Below are positions 44,956 to 55,340 of a stretch of 64,000 nucleotides of DNA, one piece after another. The stretch is from assembly GCA_034509425.1 (NCBI GenBank), contig JAVTVJ010000297.1, positions 893,501-957,500 of the forward strand. Reading direction: 5' to 3'. The stretch comes from Eopsaltria australis (Eukaryota; Chordata; Aves; Passeriformes; Petroicidae). The notes below the pieces were generated by a model. That model saw only the letters and a program-made list of their open reading frames with translations, was not told the origin of the DNA and made no database searches. How positions within the stretch are numbered: position 1 is the first letter of the stretch; each line of letters opens with the position of its first letter. The translations under genes and the position numbers were made by a program.

Positions 44956-46251
44956 AAGCAGATTGGGTGAAGTCAGAACGCAGACTTGAGTTCTCTCTGT
45001 GTTTTTGGTGGGGAGAGAACTGACTCCTGCATTATCTCACAAACACATAGGAAACATAAAAAGGGGAAATTATGCAGAAAAACATAAATTATGTAGATGC
45101 TGGAAAGCCTATGCAAAACATGATATGTGCACATAATAGCATATTTCCCCAGGGTCTAATTGCATCCTTTGGGTACCTTTTGAAGCATCTGAATATTCAG
45201 AAGAAAGCAAATTTATTGTAATTTACAAAATATCACAAAAAATAAGGTTGATACAATGATGGATGTTGTAATGGAAACTCACTCTTCAGTTGTTGTCTCA
45301 AAGTTGACCGAAGACTAAAATGTAATAAATTATTGCAGCTGTTGTGTGGGGGGGGATAGAGCTGCTTTCCTCAGCCCATCAGCCCCTTTTCCTGGCAGTC
45401 CTGGTGCTTTTCCAGATGGTTTTTTGGCAAATTCTCAGCACCAATCCGTGGGTGATAAAGGGCTGGAGTTTATTTTCCTCTCAGGAGCTGGGGTTTAGGG
45501 TAGAGGAGCTCTGTGACAGCTCCATGGAGTGGCTCTAAGAGGAGGTGATGGGAGAGCTCTGGTGTCAAAAAGGATCATCAGGAATTCTGGGCTCCCACCA
45601 AAATTCCTCCTGAGCCCCACTGAGCAAACTGGCAGAGGTTTCTCTGCGTCAAGAAACGGGGGATCTGCAGATAATCCAAACACCCCACGAGCAATTACAG
45701 CTGCCCTCAGTGATCCCTCTGCCATCTGGAGCTTTTGGGAAACTTGGGATCAGTCACCAAAATCTCAATTTATTCCTCTGTCTTTGAAACAACCTCACTG
45801 CTTTGAACTCCAGAGTCAGGAGGTGAAGGGGAACAATGGGAAATTCTTGCTGAGCCACGTTTTAACATTTTTCCAGAGGCAGGAGGTCATTGCAGCTCTT
45901 CTTTGGGAGCTGTTCCCTCATCAAAGGCTGAGTCAGCTGCCCAACCACCTCACCCTGGGCTCAGCTTCCAAGGATTCCCATCAGCTCCTGGGGAATACAG
46001 AAACCCTCCTGCAGTGCCTCCATGTGATGGAGACTTGAGGAATTGCTTTGGATCACCGCGATTTCTGAAGCTGCTCATATTTCAGGTCAGACAGGTCAGA
46101 CCTGCTTTGGAGAAAAAACTCCTTGGAGGAGGGAGCTGTCCATAGGTTTAAGAGTTTCCCCAGGAAATCCTGAAGGAGCATTTGCATTTTCCATCAGGAT
46201 TTGTGACTGACCTGGTGTTGTCTCTGGACAAGGTCCCGAGGAATGTCAAAA

Positions 46252-46315
46252 GTTGATGTTGGTGCAGATGAAAGGATTTCTCCAGGGGTTTCTCCAAGGG
46301 TTTTGGGTTTGAGTG
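46252..46315. repeat. Dispersed direct duplication, copy 2
   Basis: Second copy, about 1.36 kb downstream of the first and in the same orientation. This one runs straight into the CR1 3' tail at 46316, so both copies could be pieces of a little-known CR1 3' region. Alternatively they are a small segmental duplication. Confidence 0.75.
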
Positions 46316-46375
46316 AAGGGTTGGATTAGATGATCTCCAGTGGTTTTCCAACCTCAACCATTCTGTGATTCTGAC
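46316..46375 (+). mobile_element. CR1 LINE, short 3' end
   Basis: Sense-strand CR1 tail: GAAGGGTTGGATTAGATGAT, then CTCCAGTGGTTTTCCAACC (46336-46354) and TCAACCATTCTGTGATTCTG (46355-46374). It belongs to the subfamily with TCTTTTCCAACC rather than CCCTTCCAACCC. Confidence 0.85.
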
Positions 46376-47934
46376 TCATTATACAAGAAAAAACATCACA
46401 TTCTGAACAGGTTTTACTGCACAAACCTTGCTCTGTTAAAAACACCTAAATTGGTCTTTTTGGCCACAAAAAACTGAGTCTTAAACACAAACAGTGTAAG
46501 GATGGTTGGGATCCAGCACATTTTCCCTCTGTGGAGCCTGTTTTATGGGAATTTGGCTGCTGACCTTAATGCAGAGAAATTTGGGGCCTCTGTGACAAGT
46601 AGGAAGCTGTGCTTGATTTAAGAATCAAGATTTAAACCTTAATCCTTGTTCAAAATATCCACATCCCGTGGAAAGAACAAGCAGGAGCTTCAGGTGATGG
46701 AATGGAAAAAGAATCCCTGGAAGCAAGGTCTAGATCAGGAAGATACCACATAAAATCAGGGAAGTTCTTGATACATTACCCAAATTTTAACCATATCTAA
46801 GTTTTCCTCCTTCTCTGGTTACTCAGCCCACGGGAAGGGCTGTGTTTTATTCTCATGTGCCATGTAATGTGCTGATCCTGAGGCTCTTCCTGTCTCCCAG
46901 GGAATCCTGGAAAACTTTGGATGGGGTCACTGGGATTTGCCATCACGTTTGTTTTGCCTTCCTGCATAAACCACGAGGATTGGGCTGGCTTTGGGCAGCT
47001 TGGGGTGTTGCCCTGGTGGGGTGTGTGGTCCCCTCCTGGTGGCACAGCCCTGTGGGATGCAGGGAGAACGCCCCAATCCCTGTGTGCTGTCCGTGCCCTG
47101 CCATTCCCTGCTTTTTCTATTCAAGGAATGTGTCCAAGCCTCCCCACAGCCAGAATTTAAATATATAAATGTCCTGCACAGATCTGTTGTTGGTCGGTAA
47201 TGTATTGTCAGCTGTCCTGCCAGCCTTTTTATCTTCTGATTAGCTTTGAAATCATTGAAGCCGGTGAAGATTCGTTTGTTATCCCGGTCCTCCGAGGACC
47301 AGAAATCCAGTGATGGTGTGGATGTGCTCTGAGGCAAGTTCCCATTTGTAAGATGGATGATGATTGCTTGTCGATACTAAGAAAAAGAGCTTTGTCAAAT
47401 CTGAAGTTGTCTCCTTTCTTCATGTAAAATATTATTTTTATTTTCATGCTCCGAGAAAATTGTGATGCTGCGAGCAGTAGGCAAAGGAAAAAACAACCAC
47501 CACCCCAAAACCCAAGGTGACTCGGATGTTTGTTTATTTGTCTGCTTTTGAGGTGTGCAAGATGTTTTTTTGGGTTGTTTTTTTTTTTCTTTTCACAGAA
47601 CAAAAGCTGTCAAGGGAAAGAAAACATTTCTTTTATGATAAGCTCGTGCAGGTTTACAGGAATTTTCTTTCTTTAATGAGCAAAGATGTAATCTACCTCC
47701 TTGCCTGCTTTCTCTGATCATCTCCCTGAGATGTTCCGGCTCCTGTGCTTTCAACAGAGCACTCCAAGATTTAGTGGGGTGTGGCTTAGTGTTGGAAAGA
47801 CTTTGGGGCTGGGAACCTTGGTTGCAACCCACAGGTGCACACCCAAAGCCAGCTGTGATTGCTGTGGGTGTGTGCAGAGCTGTTTCCTTCAGAGCACAGC
47901 CAGGTCACAAATGAGGTGGCTGCAGATATTTCAT
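46376..47934. other. Unique non-coding stretch
   Basis: No gene recognised. The interval 47170-47480 has a mixed composition with ATAAATGTCCTGCACAG and TCTTCTGATTAGCTTTGAAA motifs that looks like unique regulatory sequence. T-run at about 47579-47589. The 136-codon minus frame at 46927-47337 is unrecognised. Confidence 0.5.
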
Positions 47935-48490
47935 TGAGTTCCAGACTGGTTTGATTGGAAGGGAACTTAAATCTCATCCCATCCCTCCCCTGCCATGGCA
48001 GGGACACCTCCCAGTGTCCCAGGCTGCTCCCAGCCCCAATGTCCAGCCTGGCCTTGGGCACTGCCAGGGATCCAGGGGCAGCCACGGCAAATCTGGGAAT
48101 TCCATCCCAGCCCCTCCCCACCCTCACAGGGAACAATTCCTGCCCAATCTCCCATCTAAATTGACCCTCTTCTGTCTAAAGACATTCCCCCTCTTTCTGT
48201 CCCTCCATGCCTTGTCCCCAGTCCCTCTCCAGCTCTCCTGGAGCCCCTTTAGGCCCTGCAAGGGGCTCTGAGCTCTCCCTGGAGCTTTCTCCTCTCCAAG
48301 TGAGCACCCCCAGCTCTCCCAGCCTGGTTCTATAACCTAGAATTCCAAGTTCTAGAAGTTTCGCAGTCTTTGGAAAATCTTTGTGGCCTCCTCTGGGTTT
48401 TCTCCAGCAGCTCCACATCCTTCTGATGTTGTCAACCCCAGAGCTGGATCAGGAGGGGTCTCATCAGAATGGAGTAGAGGGGGAAATCAC
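47935..48490 (-). mobile_element. CR1 LINE, ORF2 C-terminus and 3' end
   Basis: Antisense CR1 of about 556 bp: GGTTTGATTGGAAGGGAACT, TGCCATGGCAGGGACACCTC, CCAGCCTGGCCTTGGGCACT, GCCAGGGATCCAGGGGCAGC (48063-48082), CACCCTCACAGGGAACAAT, and further in GGCCTCCTCTGGGTTTTCTC and GAGCTGGATCAGGAGGGGTC. On the sense strand part of the ORF2 C-terminus is still legible (FPVRVGRGWDGIPR followed by VAAPGSLAVPKARLD). Stops and frameshifts interrupt it, so the copy is dead. Confidence 0.96.
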
Positions 48491-51400
48491 TTTAAAGTCA
48501 TTTCTAACAAAAACCCATTTAAATTCTTCAGAAAGAAGTTGGCCACTAAAGCTGGGACTTGTCAAGACACATTCACTGAGTCTTTGCTCAGAGCAGGGCC
48601 TTGTTCGGCTTCCCCTCTGTGACTCTGGGTGAATAATGGGAATTTGTACAGCTTCATTCCTGCCCCCAATGGAGCTGGGTTTCCCTGGATGCTCAGGGGA
48701 GCTGAGCCCAGCCCAAATGTCCTCTGAGCTGGAGCTAGGATGCAGCAAGGCTGTGCTTGGGGCTGTGGGATGTGGATTTGGTCCTCTTGGAGCAGGAGAT
48801 GCTTTGGTCTTTAGCTGCCTTTATGTACCTGAGGGTGATGGTCTCCAAATTTTTCTGTGCCTGTTTCCCCATTCCATCCAGCAAAAAACCTCTGAGCTGG
48901 GTGTGAAACCACCCACAGCACCCCTGAAAATCTGTGTTTTCCTGGAGGCCCTGAGAGGTGGGAAATGAGGGAGTGTGAGTGTTTAAGTGAGCTCAGACCC
49001 TCGTGTTGTGTCACGGTCTGACTTTGCCTCCATCACCCCCTGCTCCTCTCAGCCCTCCCTCCTCTCCCTGGGTTTTTCCATGCCATAAAAACAGGAGCCA
49101 GGCTCTTTACAGCCCAGCAGGAGCCGTGTCTTTCCGCTTGTTTGCTCTGCAAAGGCTTAACAGACTTTTGGCCACTGTGAAATAACTCAGAGCAACCTGA
49201 GGGTGACTGGGGCTGGCTCTGTGCAGCTCTTGTTCTGCATTTCCCATTCCAAAACTTCAGTGGGAGAATCTTTCTCCTCCAAATCCTCGAACAGGACAAG
49301 GAGCAAAGTTTTTTGTGATTTCTTTCCTCAAGAATTTATAAGTTATAAGGGCTGTGAAGTGAGCTTGGAGTTTAAAATGAAGAATCATTTCAGTAACGTG
49401 GGTTTTGTTAGTTTAAGAGGAAAAATACTCCTAAATCCTTCTCCCACCTTTGACCTTTCCTCCCCAGGAGGGAACAGATGAGCAAATGGGAAAACTGGGG
49501 GTGTGGGAAGGAGGATAAGGAAGGGATTGGCTTTAAGGAAAGCTCTGTCATACGAGTCTGTGAGTGTATTGTGAAGGTATCTGTGAATATATTGCAATTA
49601 TTAATCCTCTAAGTGATGTCATGGCTTCTTGGCAGCAGCACAGAGCCCTTGGGACACCTCTGGAGCAGCTCAAAGGAAGGAGCAGTGGCTGTGAACATTT
49701 CTGGGGATGCATTTGGCTCACTGGGCGTCAGGTTTTTGGTGCCAAACTGCTCTCAGTGGAGGGGTGAGGGCACAGGGGGTGTGCACGGAGCTGCCAGGGA
49801 GGTCAGGCTGGCTCTGGGCTCCAGGGAACACCGGGAGCAGGGGCCAAAATCCCCTAAATGGAAAAGCACATGGTCCCTGTGAAGCTTTTCCAGCGCTGCC
49901 GGAGCCAAGGAGCCGTGGGTTTATGGTTTCACACGTCTTCATTGCTGGGGATTTAAGTGGAGCAGCAGCCTTGTCGAGGATTAACCCAGAGTTAAAAAGG
50001 CATTTATGAGGTGGGAGGATATGGAGTGAAATGCTCCTGGTGTCTCCAGGGGCTGGGTTAACAGCCTGTCCCTGCAGGCCTGGCACTCGTGCCCTGGGCG
50101 TGACAACAGCACCAGATTCCAGGGAAATTGTACAGGAGCTCTTCCCTTGGCTTGGAAATCCCACAGCACTCAGTTAGGATCCATAATCCTGGATATTTAT
50201 GGTGGCTTTCCCAGAAAGCAGAGCCCTGGGCTGACCTTCTCCGTGCTGGGAGGATGGGATAGTGCTGGGCTGTCCTGGAGGAGTCACCTCGTGTCCAGGG
50301 ATCTGCTCTGCCCCTCTGCACGTGGTGAGGCAGCCAAGAAGCAAAATTAAGACCTGCTGTAAGGATGAGACCTTTCACTGATGGCCAAATGGTTTTGGTG
50401 AGCAAATAGGAATTTCTTTTCGTGCAAGGTGGAGGGAAAGGGTGCAAAATGCAGCCTTGTGATGTTTCCTAACCAGCCTGATTAGACAAGCCTGGCAATG
50501 TTTCTCCTTATGAAAAATCAGTGCTAACTTTGTTCAGTGCTGCCTCATAGAGGAGAGGGAACAGGGCTGAGAAAAAAGGGCAGGAAAATTAAACATGCAG
50601 GTATGAATCCTATCCCGGATGCATCCACACTCAAAACTCATCATAACAAGGCACAGGGATTCCAACTGACCGAATTTATATCTGTGCTCCAAAGCAGCAT
50701 AACAGGGAAGCCTCTCATCAGTGACACAGATTAGAGGCTGAAAAAAAAAAATCCCTGCTGCACCCGTGCCTGTATGCACAAGATTAATGCAAAGGAAAAG
50801 CTCCCTGTCCAACCCCACCACCCACACATCTGCTGACCACCCTCCCCTGCTCAGGCTCCGTGGCTCCACACGTGGGGAGAGGATGGAGATGATTAATCAG
50901 GGACTGCAGGAGATGCTGAACCTTTGTGGCCCTGCAGAGCCTGGGGTTGCTGCTGTCTGCAGCGAGGATTTGGGGGAAGGCTCTCAGCTGCCAGATAGGG
51001 ATAGAAGATAAAGAACCCCACCAAAATGGGGGAAAAAAGGGGTATTTCTGTGAAAGTCGTAGGATGTAAAAAATCAGTGGCTTTGCAGAGCTCTGCTCCC
51101 AGTATTATTCTTTGTGATTAGGCTAATGAGCCCTGACTCTTACAGGTACAGTGTGCTGTGATACCCACAGGGGTTGGGATCTTCATCACACAATTAGGTC
51201 TCTCCCTCTGTGCAGGCATTTTATAATAAATAATCAGTAGTCTTAATATGGTTTTGAAGCTGGTCAGTGCAGTCATTACCCTGCACAGCTCCTGAGTTCA
51301 GCTAAAATTCACTTGCTCAGATTGTTTGCAAAGTCTCGCCTGGTAATGAATGTAAATGTTCTATTAAAGTAAATATTTAGATTTCTTGAATGCTTTTAGA

Positions 51401-52474
51401 TCTATTTTTTCCAAGTGGAGAAAGGATAGCCATGCCTTGATGGATGAAAATGGTTTTTATTTGGGTTCTTGTGCCTTGTTCTGCCATGGGATATTGTCTC
51501 ACATCTGGTTGGGTTTGGTGAGGAAAGCTTGGTGCCCAGTGGTGCCTCCCTTAGCAGGGCTCTTGCCCCTTTCCCCACAGATATGTGCAAAAAATGGCCC
51601 CAAAGAAGAGCATGGCCATATCTTCCATGGCAAAATTAAAATTCAAACCCTCCAGGTTTGTTTCTGAGGCTTTTTGAAGATTTCCACGTGGTGTAGCAGC
51701 AATTTCAGTGGTAACTGGGCTGTCCTGCCTGGTCCCAGTGATGTCCAGGGGAGGCTGGTGGCCCCATAACCCACCCTGCCAAGTTCAGGAGGCTTTTGGC
51801 CAGGTCTTAGCCCTGCAATATTTCTCATGATTTCTTACTCCCTGTTAAATTCATAGAAAGCATTTCAAACCTCATCTGTCAGAGGCATCACCACTGCTCA
51901 GATAAGTGTTTTAATTTTATTTCATTGCTTCTAGCTGCACATCTCAGATGATTGAGCATGGCCTCTTTGTGGCAGAGTGCTTGGGAGAAGGGACAAAAAT
52001 CAAACTAAATGAGAGTGTTGGCCAAACCCTCGGACTGCCATGAAACCACTTCCTCACTCCCCAAACTGATTTGCCAGGGATAAATTCCCTTCCAGTTAAA
52101 AAGCCAGGCTGAACAGATGTCTTGCACGGTGCCCTGTAAATAAACACCCCGGAGCTCTGGAGCTCACAACGAGCTACAGGCTCCAAAAGCTGTTTCTGGA
52201 TGTGACAAATGCAGGGTGTTCCCTCCCCGAGTTATGGCTGGCACCACACCATCAGATTTGGGATATGGGAGACCTGGGCCCACTCTGGATAAGAGGGGTC
52301 ATTGTTCCCCCGTCAGGCGTTGTGTGCAGCATTCAAACCCTGCAACTTCGGGCATTTCCAACTGGTGGCTCAGTGAAGCACTTTGGCTCCTGCTTTGTCA
52401 GAAGAGAGGATTAATTTAGGAACCTATCATACACCACTAATTAAAAACAGAGGCTGGGGGCAGCTGGGACACCT
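48491..52474. other. Unique non-coding stretch, 4 kb
   Basis: No mobile element recognised. GC-richer sequence at 49600-50300 gives several overlapping frames (up to 148 codons on the minus strand, 49718-50164), none recognised. The segment 51080-51380 (around CCAGTATTATTCTTTGTG and CTCGCCTGGTAATGAATG) resembles unique regulatory DNA. Confidence 0.5.
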
Positions 52475-52628
52475 GTGGCTCATCCCTGGAAGTGTTCAAA
52501 GCCAGGTTGGGTGGGGCTTGGAGCAGCCTGGGATAGTGGGAGGTGTCCCTGCCCATGACAGGGGTGGCAGTGGATGGGCTTTAGGTCCCTTCCAACCCAA
52601 ACTATTCCATGGCTCCTTGATTCCCTGA
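52475..52628 (+). mobile_element. CR1 LINE, 3' end fragment
   Basis: Sense-strand CR1 tail: CATCCCTGGAAGTGTTCAAA (52481-52500), GCCAGGTTGGGTGGGGCTTG (52501-52520), GAGGTGTCCCTGCCCATGAC, and AGGTCCCTTCCAACCCAAAC (52583-52602) followed by TATTCCATGGCTCCTTGATT. The family order is intact for about 150 bp. The two longest minus-strand frames here (about 172-175 codons, from 52480) are antisense by-products. Confidence 0.95.
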
Positions 52629-53514
52629 TTTCTGTTATCCTTTCCTGGAGAGGAATTTTTGTCTCTCTGGGGAGTCTGACTGGATGAGGGGTGAAAAAAC
52701 AAAAAAAGATAAGGAGAAGTCCAGGATGTTTGATGCCATCCAGGATGGCAGGAATGATTTGCTGAGGTGCTGTGCAGTGTGGCTGAGTTTGTGCAGGGAG
52801 TGAATGAGATGGAGCCATCCCCATGGAGCAGCAGCTGCTGCTGGGAGTCCCCAGGAGTTGGTGCTGGTTTTCCTCTGTGTTTTCCTCTCTGCTCCCCTGC
52901 TCTAATGTGATTTTCCCTCGTTCCCAACACCGTCCCATTTGGCACGTGAGGGCTGTACAGGGAATAACGTGGTTGCAGTTGGGAGTTGCTGAGCGCACAT
53001 TTCACCTCCTGTTGCCAGCACAACCCAAATATCCTGCTAGGCTTGTGTGAGTGGTGTTTGCCTGAAGCTCAACCTGCTCAAAGCAGAGGTTTTTATGGTG
53101 ATCTGAGAAGCAGAGCACAGCAGCAGAGGTGCTGGCTGCTCTCCACAGAATCCTTTCCCTGCTCCTGGGGCTTGGGTGATGCTGGGACAGAGGATGGAAT
53201 CAGACTCCAAGATTCCCCTCTGGCTGCACCTTGGACTTAAAAACTCTTGGCAATAGTGATGCCAACAAAACTTGACAAGCTGATTTGGGTGATTTGGGTG
53301 AGGCTGCATAGCCAGGGTTCTCAAATCCTTCTTTCCCCCTTCCCTGTGTGTCACAAATTGCTCTAATGTCACATCAGGGATTGGGAAGGAAACTTGGGCT
53401 CCATTCATACCAGCATTGTTGCTAGGAAACCTCTCCCTTTGACAATGGAGCTTGAGCATGCCTGTATTTGCCTTTGGCTCTCCAAAGGACAAAAATCACC
53501 ATGTGGCACTGGCA

Positions 53515-53554
53515 GGGGGGGGGGGAGGATGGAGGAAAAAAAAAAAAAAAAAAA
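53515..53554. repeat. Poly-G and poly-A purine tract
   Basis: Eleven G residues (53515-53525), a short GA-rich spacer, then about 19 A residues (53536-53554). The + strand is all-purine for most of some 40 bp apart from a T near 53530. Confidence 0.92.
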
Positions 53555-54134
53555 CAACACAAAAAACCCTGAAAATTACTTTAAAATTTTCCACCGTGCC
53601 AAATGATGCTGTGGATTGCAGATGCCAGTGCTTCTGGTTTTGTAGGGACACAGATGAGGCACAGCTCGACCCTTTCCATGCTTCATGTGCTGGGAAGTCA
53701 GGCTGGATTCTTGGAGTGCCTTCTGCTACCTGAGCTGGCTGGGGCTGCTGTGCCATATGGGAGAGGGGCTCCAGTGCCTGCCCGTGGCTGCCACGCTGGG
53801 GGGAGGCAGCCCCTGGTATCCATGGGGAGCTCACATTCCCTGGCTCTAGGGAAAGCTGCCTGATTTACAGAGTTTTCTTTGGTGGGAAAGGCAGGCTTCA
53901 GGATTTTCTCTCTGTCTCTTTTCCCTTTGAATTTCAAGATTTTAATTTGAAAAATACCCTAAATACCCACTGTGTGTATACGTGTGTTGGATTTGCATCG
54001 TGGGTGCTTTTAATAAGCTTGAAGAAAGAAGAGAATATCTGGAAACTATTTTGCTTTCTTTCAAAGAACTGAGAGGAGTGAAGTCTTAATTATCTAAAAT
54101 CAACCTTCATATTTTTTTTATACAAATTGGCATA

Positions 54135-54174
54135 CTTTTTTTTTTTTTCCTTTTTTTTTTTTTTTTTCCCCCCC
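54135..54174. repeat. Polypyrimidine T/C tract
   Basis: An uninterrupted run of about 40 pyrimidines: roughly 13 T, 2 C, 17 T and 7 C. Such tracts can form triplex DNA. The reverse complement would look like a poly-A tail, but no adjoining retrotransposed body was recognised. Confidence 0.92.
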
Positions 54175-55287
54175 TGTCCTGGCTGAAAATCCTGCAGAGT
54201 GGATTTTTTTGTTTGTTTTTTGCCTGCAGTAGTTGCTGCCAAACACTTTGGATGAAGTGCTGCCCATCAGTGTCGACCCCTGGTCAAGGCAGAAGGGGGG
54301 AAATCTGGTCTTGTGGCCAGGAGATTACAATCATAGTGTTTAATGTTGCAATTTTGGCTGCAGGAGAGACAAACCTGTGCCTCAAGGTGGAATACAGGGT
54401 GCAGAAAACATGGACTATGTCCATGCAGCCTCCAGGGCACCATGGGAGCAAAAAGCTGATAGATTGGTCATTATCTTAAAGAAATAAGGGGTGAAATAAG
54501 TGAAAATAAGCTCAAGAAACGTGCCAGTTTTAGCAAAAATCCTAATTTGTGATTTGCGGCTGACAGTAGTGAAATCTCACATTGAATAAAAGGTTCTGTG
54601 GGTTTTGTGAGGGGTTGGATTTCCATTTTTAAAAGGCAGGAGCTGCTCCGAGGGCGCTCCCTGCTTTGTCCTCAGCTGACTCCATTGTCTGGGGGGCTGT
54701 GGGTGGGACTGGGGGTCCTGCTGCTGCCTGTGCCATGTGCAGCCCGTGCCAGGAGCTTTGCCAGGACAAAGACACAGTAATGAAACATCCCAGTGAATCC
54801 CAACCCTGAAAATCAGCTCAGCATCCCCTCCCCGAGCTGTGCTGGACCCTCTGCTCCGGGCACAAACCCTTTGTCCCCAGCCCTGCTGCCATTCCCTCCC
54901 CTGTAGGCACCTCATTACCCATCTCAGCACCTCCTCCCGTCCTATTAACTCTCCCCTCGGCTTTTCACACCCCTCATATCACGGCTCTTTATCCCGTGCT
55001 AAATTATTTTTATCAAAGCATCAGCTGGGGCCCTTTGTACGAGGTCTCGCAGATCTGTGTGAACATTCAGAGCTAAAAGTAGCATTCCAAGCACTGTTTT
55101 GGGGAGAAATTAAGGCTCAGGCACATGAATTGGGTTGTTCAGCAGCACTTTTGCAGCCTGAAGGGCTCCGTTTTAGACCAGTTCCAGCAGTGGCTTCCTG
55201 ATGGAGCCACACACTTTTCTGAGTTTGCTGCAAAGGCTTCAGTGTGTGGAGTTCAGAGCAGCCCAGGACCTCCTTATTGCTCCTAGA

Positions 55288-55288
55288 A

Positions 55289-55340
<52 letters not shown>
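55288..55340. repeat. (ATT)n trinucleotide microsatellite
   Basis: About 17 near-perfect ATT units, likely polymorphic. The poly-Tyr frame across it is an artefact. Confidence 0.97.

Larger units (their letters stand above)
42571..46315. other. Unique stretch with CpG patch and dispersed duplication
   Basis: No diagnostic mobile element. It contains an ATT-rich simple repeat (44088-44120), the CpG-dense patch at 44652-44757, and two copies of a roughly 64-bp duplication (listed separately). The segment 43370-43490 has TTAATTAATCA and ATGATTTTAAAACATGTG motifs. The 169-codon + frame at 45529-46038 opens at GTG and is unrecognised. Confidence 0.5.
52629..55287. other. Unique stretch with homopolymer tracts
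   Basis: No recognisable CR1, LTR or SINE. Carries G/A and T/C tracts listed separately. The interval 54990-55110 has TTTTTATCAAAGCATCAG, which includes a TCF/LEF-type ATCAAAG. Frames up to 151 codons (53037-53492 minus) are unrecognised. Confidence 0.5.

Noticed and set aside
45529..46038. 169-codon plus-strand open frame
   Set aside because: Starts at GTG, no recognisable domain, no flanking splice signals that convinced me.
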